Source: Herbaspirillum sp. GW103
Lineage (GTDB): Bacteria; Pseudomonadota; Gammaproteobacteria; Burkholderiales; Burkholderiaceae_D
NCBI RefSeq assembly: GCF_000261365.1
Contig: NZ_AJVC01000006.1
Coordinates: 434,001-498,000, forward strand
Reading direction: 5' to 3'
Length of the DNA: 64,000 bases
Positions 62,474 to 64,000 of this stretch are shown here, in pieces; the stretch's first letter is position 1, and every line of letters begins with the position of its first letter. The notes beneath the pieces are model-generated. The model was not told the DNA's origin and ran no database searches. It saw only the letters and a list, made by a program, of their open reading frames with translations. The translations under genes and the position numbers were made by a program.

Positions 62474-64000
62474 ATGCACTACTCATTTACTGAGAAGAAG
62501 CGCATTCGCAAATCCTTCGCGAAACGCGCAAACGTCCACAACGTTCCGTTCCTGCTCGCGACTCAGATCGAGTCGTATCAGAATTTCCTGCAACCCGAAC
62601 GTGCTGCATCGGAACGCAAGAACGAAGGCCTGCAATCGGCTTTCACCTCGATTTTCCCCATCGTGTCGCACAATGGTTTTGCGCGCCTCGAATTCCTGTC
62701 GTATGTGCTGGGCGCTCCGCCGTTTGACGTCAAAGAGTGCCAACAACGTGGCCTGACCTTCGCGTCCCCGCTGCGCGCCAAGGTGCGCCTGGTGATCCTG
62801 GACAAGGAGTCGCCCACCAAGCCGGTCGTCAAGGAAATGAAGGAACAGGAAGTCTACATGGGCGAGCTGCCCCTGATGACCACCACCGGTTCCTTCGTCA
62901 TCAACGGCACCGAGCGCGTGATCGTGTCCCAGCTGCACCGCTCCCCGGGCGTGTTCTTCGAACACGACCGCGGCAAGACGCATTCGTCGGGCAAGCTGCT
63001 CTTCTCGGCCCGCATCATTCCTTACCGTGGCTCCTGGCTGGACTTCGAATTCGACCCGAAGGACATCCTGTTCTTCCGCGTCGACCGCCGCCGCAAGATG
63101 CCGGTGACGATCCTGTTGAAGGCCATCGGGATGACCTCCGAGCAGATCCTGGCAAACTTCTTCGTCTTCGACAACTTCAACCTGCACGCCGAAGGCGCGG
63201 ACATGGAGTTCGTCTCCGAGCGCCTGCGCGGTGAAGTCGCACGTTTCGACATCACCGACAAGTCGGGCAAGGTGATGGTCGCCAAGGACAAGCGCATCAA
63301 CGCCAAGCACGTGCGTGACATCGAAGCCGCCGGCATCAAGCACATCTCCGTGCCTGAGGACTACCTGCTGGGCCGCGTGCTGGCCAAGAACATCGTCGAT
63401 CCGGACACCGGTGAAGTCGTGGCCAGCGCCAACGACGAGCTGACCGAAGAACTGCTGGCCAAGCTGCGCGAAGCCAACATCTCGGCCATCCAGACCCTGT
63501 ACACCAACGACCTGGACCAGGGCGGCTACATTTCGCAGACCCTGCGTACCGATGACACCGCCGACCAGACCGCTGCTCGCGTGGCGATCTATCGCATGAT
63601 GCGTCCTGGCGAACCGCCGACCGAAGAGTCCGTGGAAGCCCTGTTCAACGGCCTGTTCTACAGCGAAGACCGCTACGACCTGTCGGCCGTGGGCCGCATG
63701 AAGTTCAACCGTCGCGTCAGCCGCGACGAGCTGACCGGTCCGATGACCCTGTCCAATGACGACATCCTGGCCGTCATCAAGATCCTGGTCGAACTGCGTA
63801 ACGGCCGCGGCGAAGTCGATGACATCGACCACCTGGGTAACCGCCGCGTGCGTTGCGTGGGCGAACTGGCCGAAAACCAGTTCCGCGCCGGTCTGGTGCG
63901 CGTGGAGCGCGCCGTCAAGGAACGCCTGGGCCAGGCCGAGGCGGACAACCTGATGCCGCACGACCTGATCAACTCCAAGCCGATCTCGGCCGCCATCCGC
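62474..64000 (+). CDS. rpoB: RNA polymerase beta subunit (partial, 5' part)
   Basis: The first 509 codons; the gene runs off the right edge. [18 protein letters not shown] is the beta-proteobacterial RpoB start, with [38 protein letters not shown] and [14 protein letters not shown] following. Translation stays open to the window end. The ATG follows CGGAGTG. The rifampicin region is just beyond or at the edge and cannot be inspected. Confidence 0.98.
   Translation, partial: MHYSFTEKKRIRKSFAKRANVHNVPFLLATQIESYQNFLQPERAASERKNEGLQSAFTSIFPIVSHNGFARLEFLSYVLGAPPFDVKECQQRGLTFASPLRAKVRLVILDKESPTKPVVKEMKEQEVYMGELPLMTTTGSFVINGTERVIVSQLHRSPGVFFEHDRGKTHSSGKLLFSARIIPYRGSWLDFEFDPKDILFFRVDRRRKMPVTILLKAIGMTSEQILANFFVFDNFNLHAEGADMEFVSERLRGEVARFDITDKSGKVMVAKDKRINAKHVRDIEAAGIKHISVPEDYLLGRVLAKNIVDPDTGEVVASANDELTEELLAKLREANISAIQTLYTNDLDQGGYISQTLRTDDTADQTAARVAIYRMMRPGEPPTEESVEALFNGLFYSEDRYDLSAVGRMKFNRRVSRDELTGPMTLSNDDILAVIKILVELRNGRGEVDDIDHLGNRRVRCVGELAENQFRAGLVRVERAVKERLGQAEADNLMPHDLINSKPISAAIR

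Overview
The window is a high-GC beta-proteobacterial chromosome segment, most probably Herbaspirillum or a close Oxalobacteraceae relative. The evidence is the gene order rsmB-DUF4390-ntrY-ntrX, an nlmA-glnK-amtB operon behind a sigma-54 promoter, the DUF1840 and DUF3567 families, gshA-gshB next to a PTS-type regulatory set, metX-metW, and the tRNA-tuf-tRNA(Trp)-secE-nusG-rplKAJL-rpoB block. The genus is inferred from remembered gene order, not from a database search.

Left core (1-19568): the edge of a threonine ammonia-lyase, a small Zn-ribbon protein, a VapC relic, an Ogt-type DNA repair protein, the Kup potassium transporter, an arginase followed by an amino-acid ABC transporter (binding protein, permease, ATPase), a DMT exporter with a TrmB-like methyltransferase, a DUF3567 protein, the tightly overlapped rsmB-DUF4390-ntrY-ntrX operon, a DUF1840 protein, a lipoprotein and an OPT-family transporter.

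Island (19574-43361): a 23.8-kb Tn7-like transposon has split comM. Its ends are exact (TGTCATTTC...GAAATGACA), the 5-bp target duplication is GCCGC, and removing the element plus one duplication restores the ComM frame. The left end carries tnsA-tnsB-tnsC-tniQ and a zinc-finger protein in one overlapping operon. A TnsE-like gene lies alone at the far right end. The cargo falls into modules: (a) a DUF5131 (three-Cys) gene and two TcmP genes behind a near-perfect LexA/SOS box; (b) a membrane-anchored unknown and a fumarylacetoacetase relic; (c) a HTH gene divergent from a large serine recombinase and two ParB-like genes; (d) a two-gene unit flanked by two 70-bp palindromic repeats; (e) the 3' half of a tRNA-Thr gene with its terminator; (f) five small immunity-like genes, each followed by the same hairpin repeat; (g) a HAD hydrolase. 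By eye, cargo base composition and codon use are clearly more AT-rich than the flanks.

Right core (43362-64000): the comM 5' part, ubiK, the NtrC/sigma-54-type nlmA-glnK-amtB ammonium operon, gshA-gshB, a mannose-type EIIA with HPr and enzyme I, metX-metW preceded by a SAM-II-type riboswitch and an intrinsic terminator, ampG, tRNA-Tyr/Gly/Thr, tuf, tRNA-Trp, secE-nusG, rplK-rplA, rplJ-rplL and the start of rpoB. NtrY/NtrX on the left and GlnK/AmtB on the right make nitrogen sensing a shared theme of the host DNA.

The strongest candidates for new biology are the SOS-box-controlled DUF5131/TcmP operon, the hairpin-punctuated cassette array with its neighbouring 70-bp-repeat unit, and the split layout of the comM-targeting Tn7-like element.
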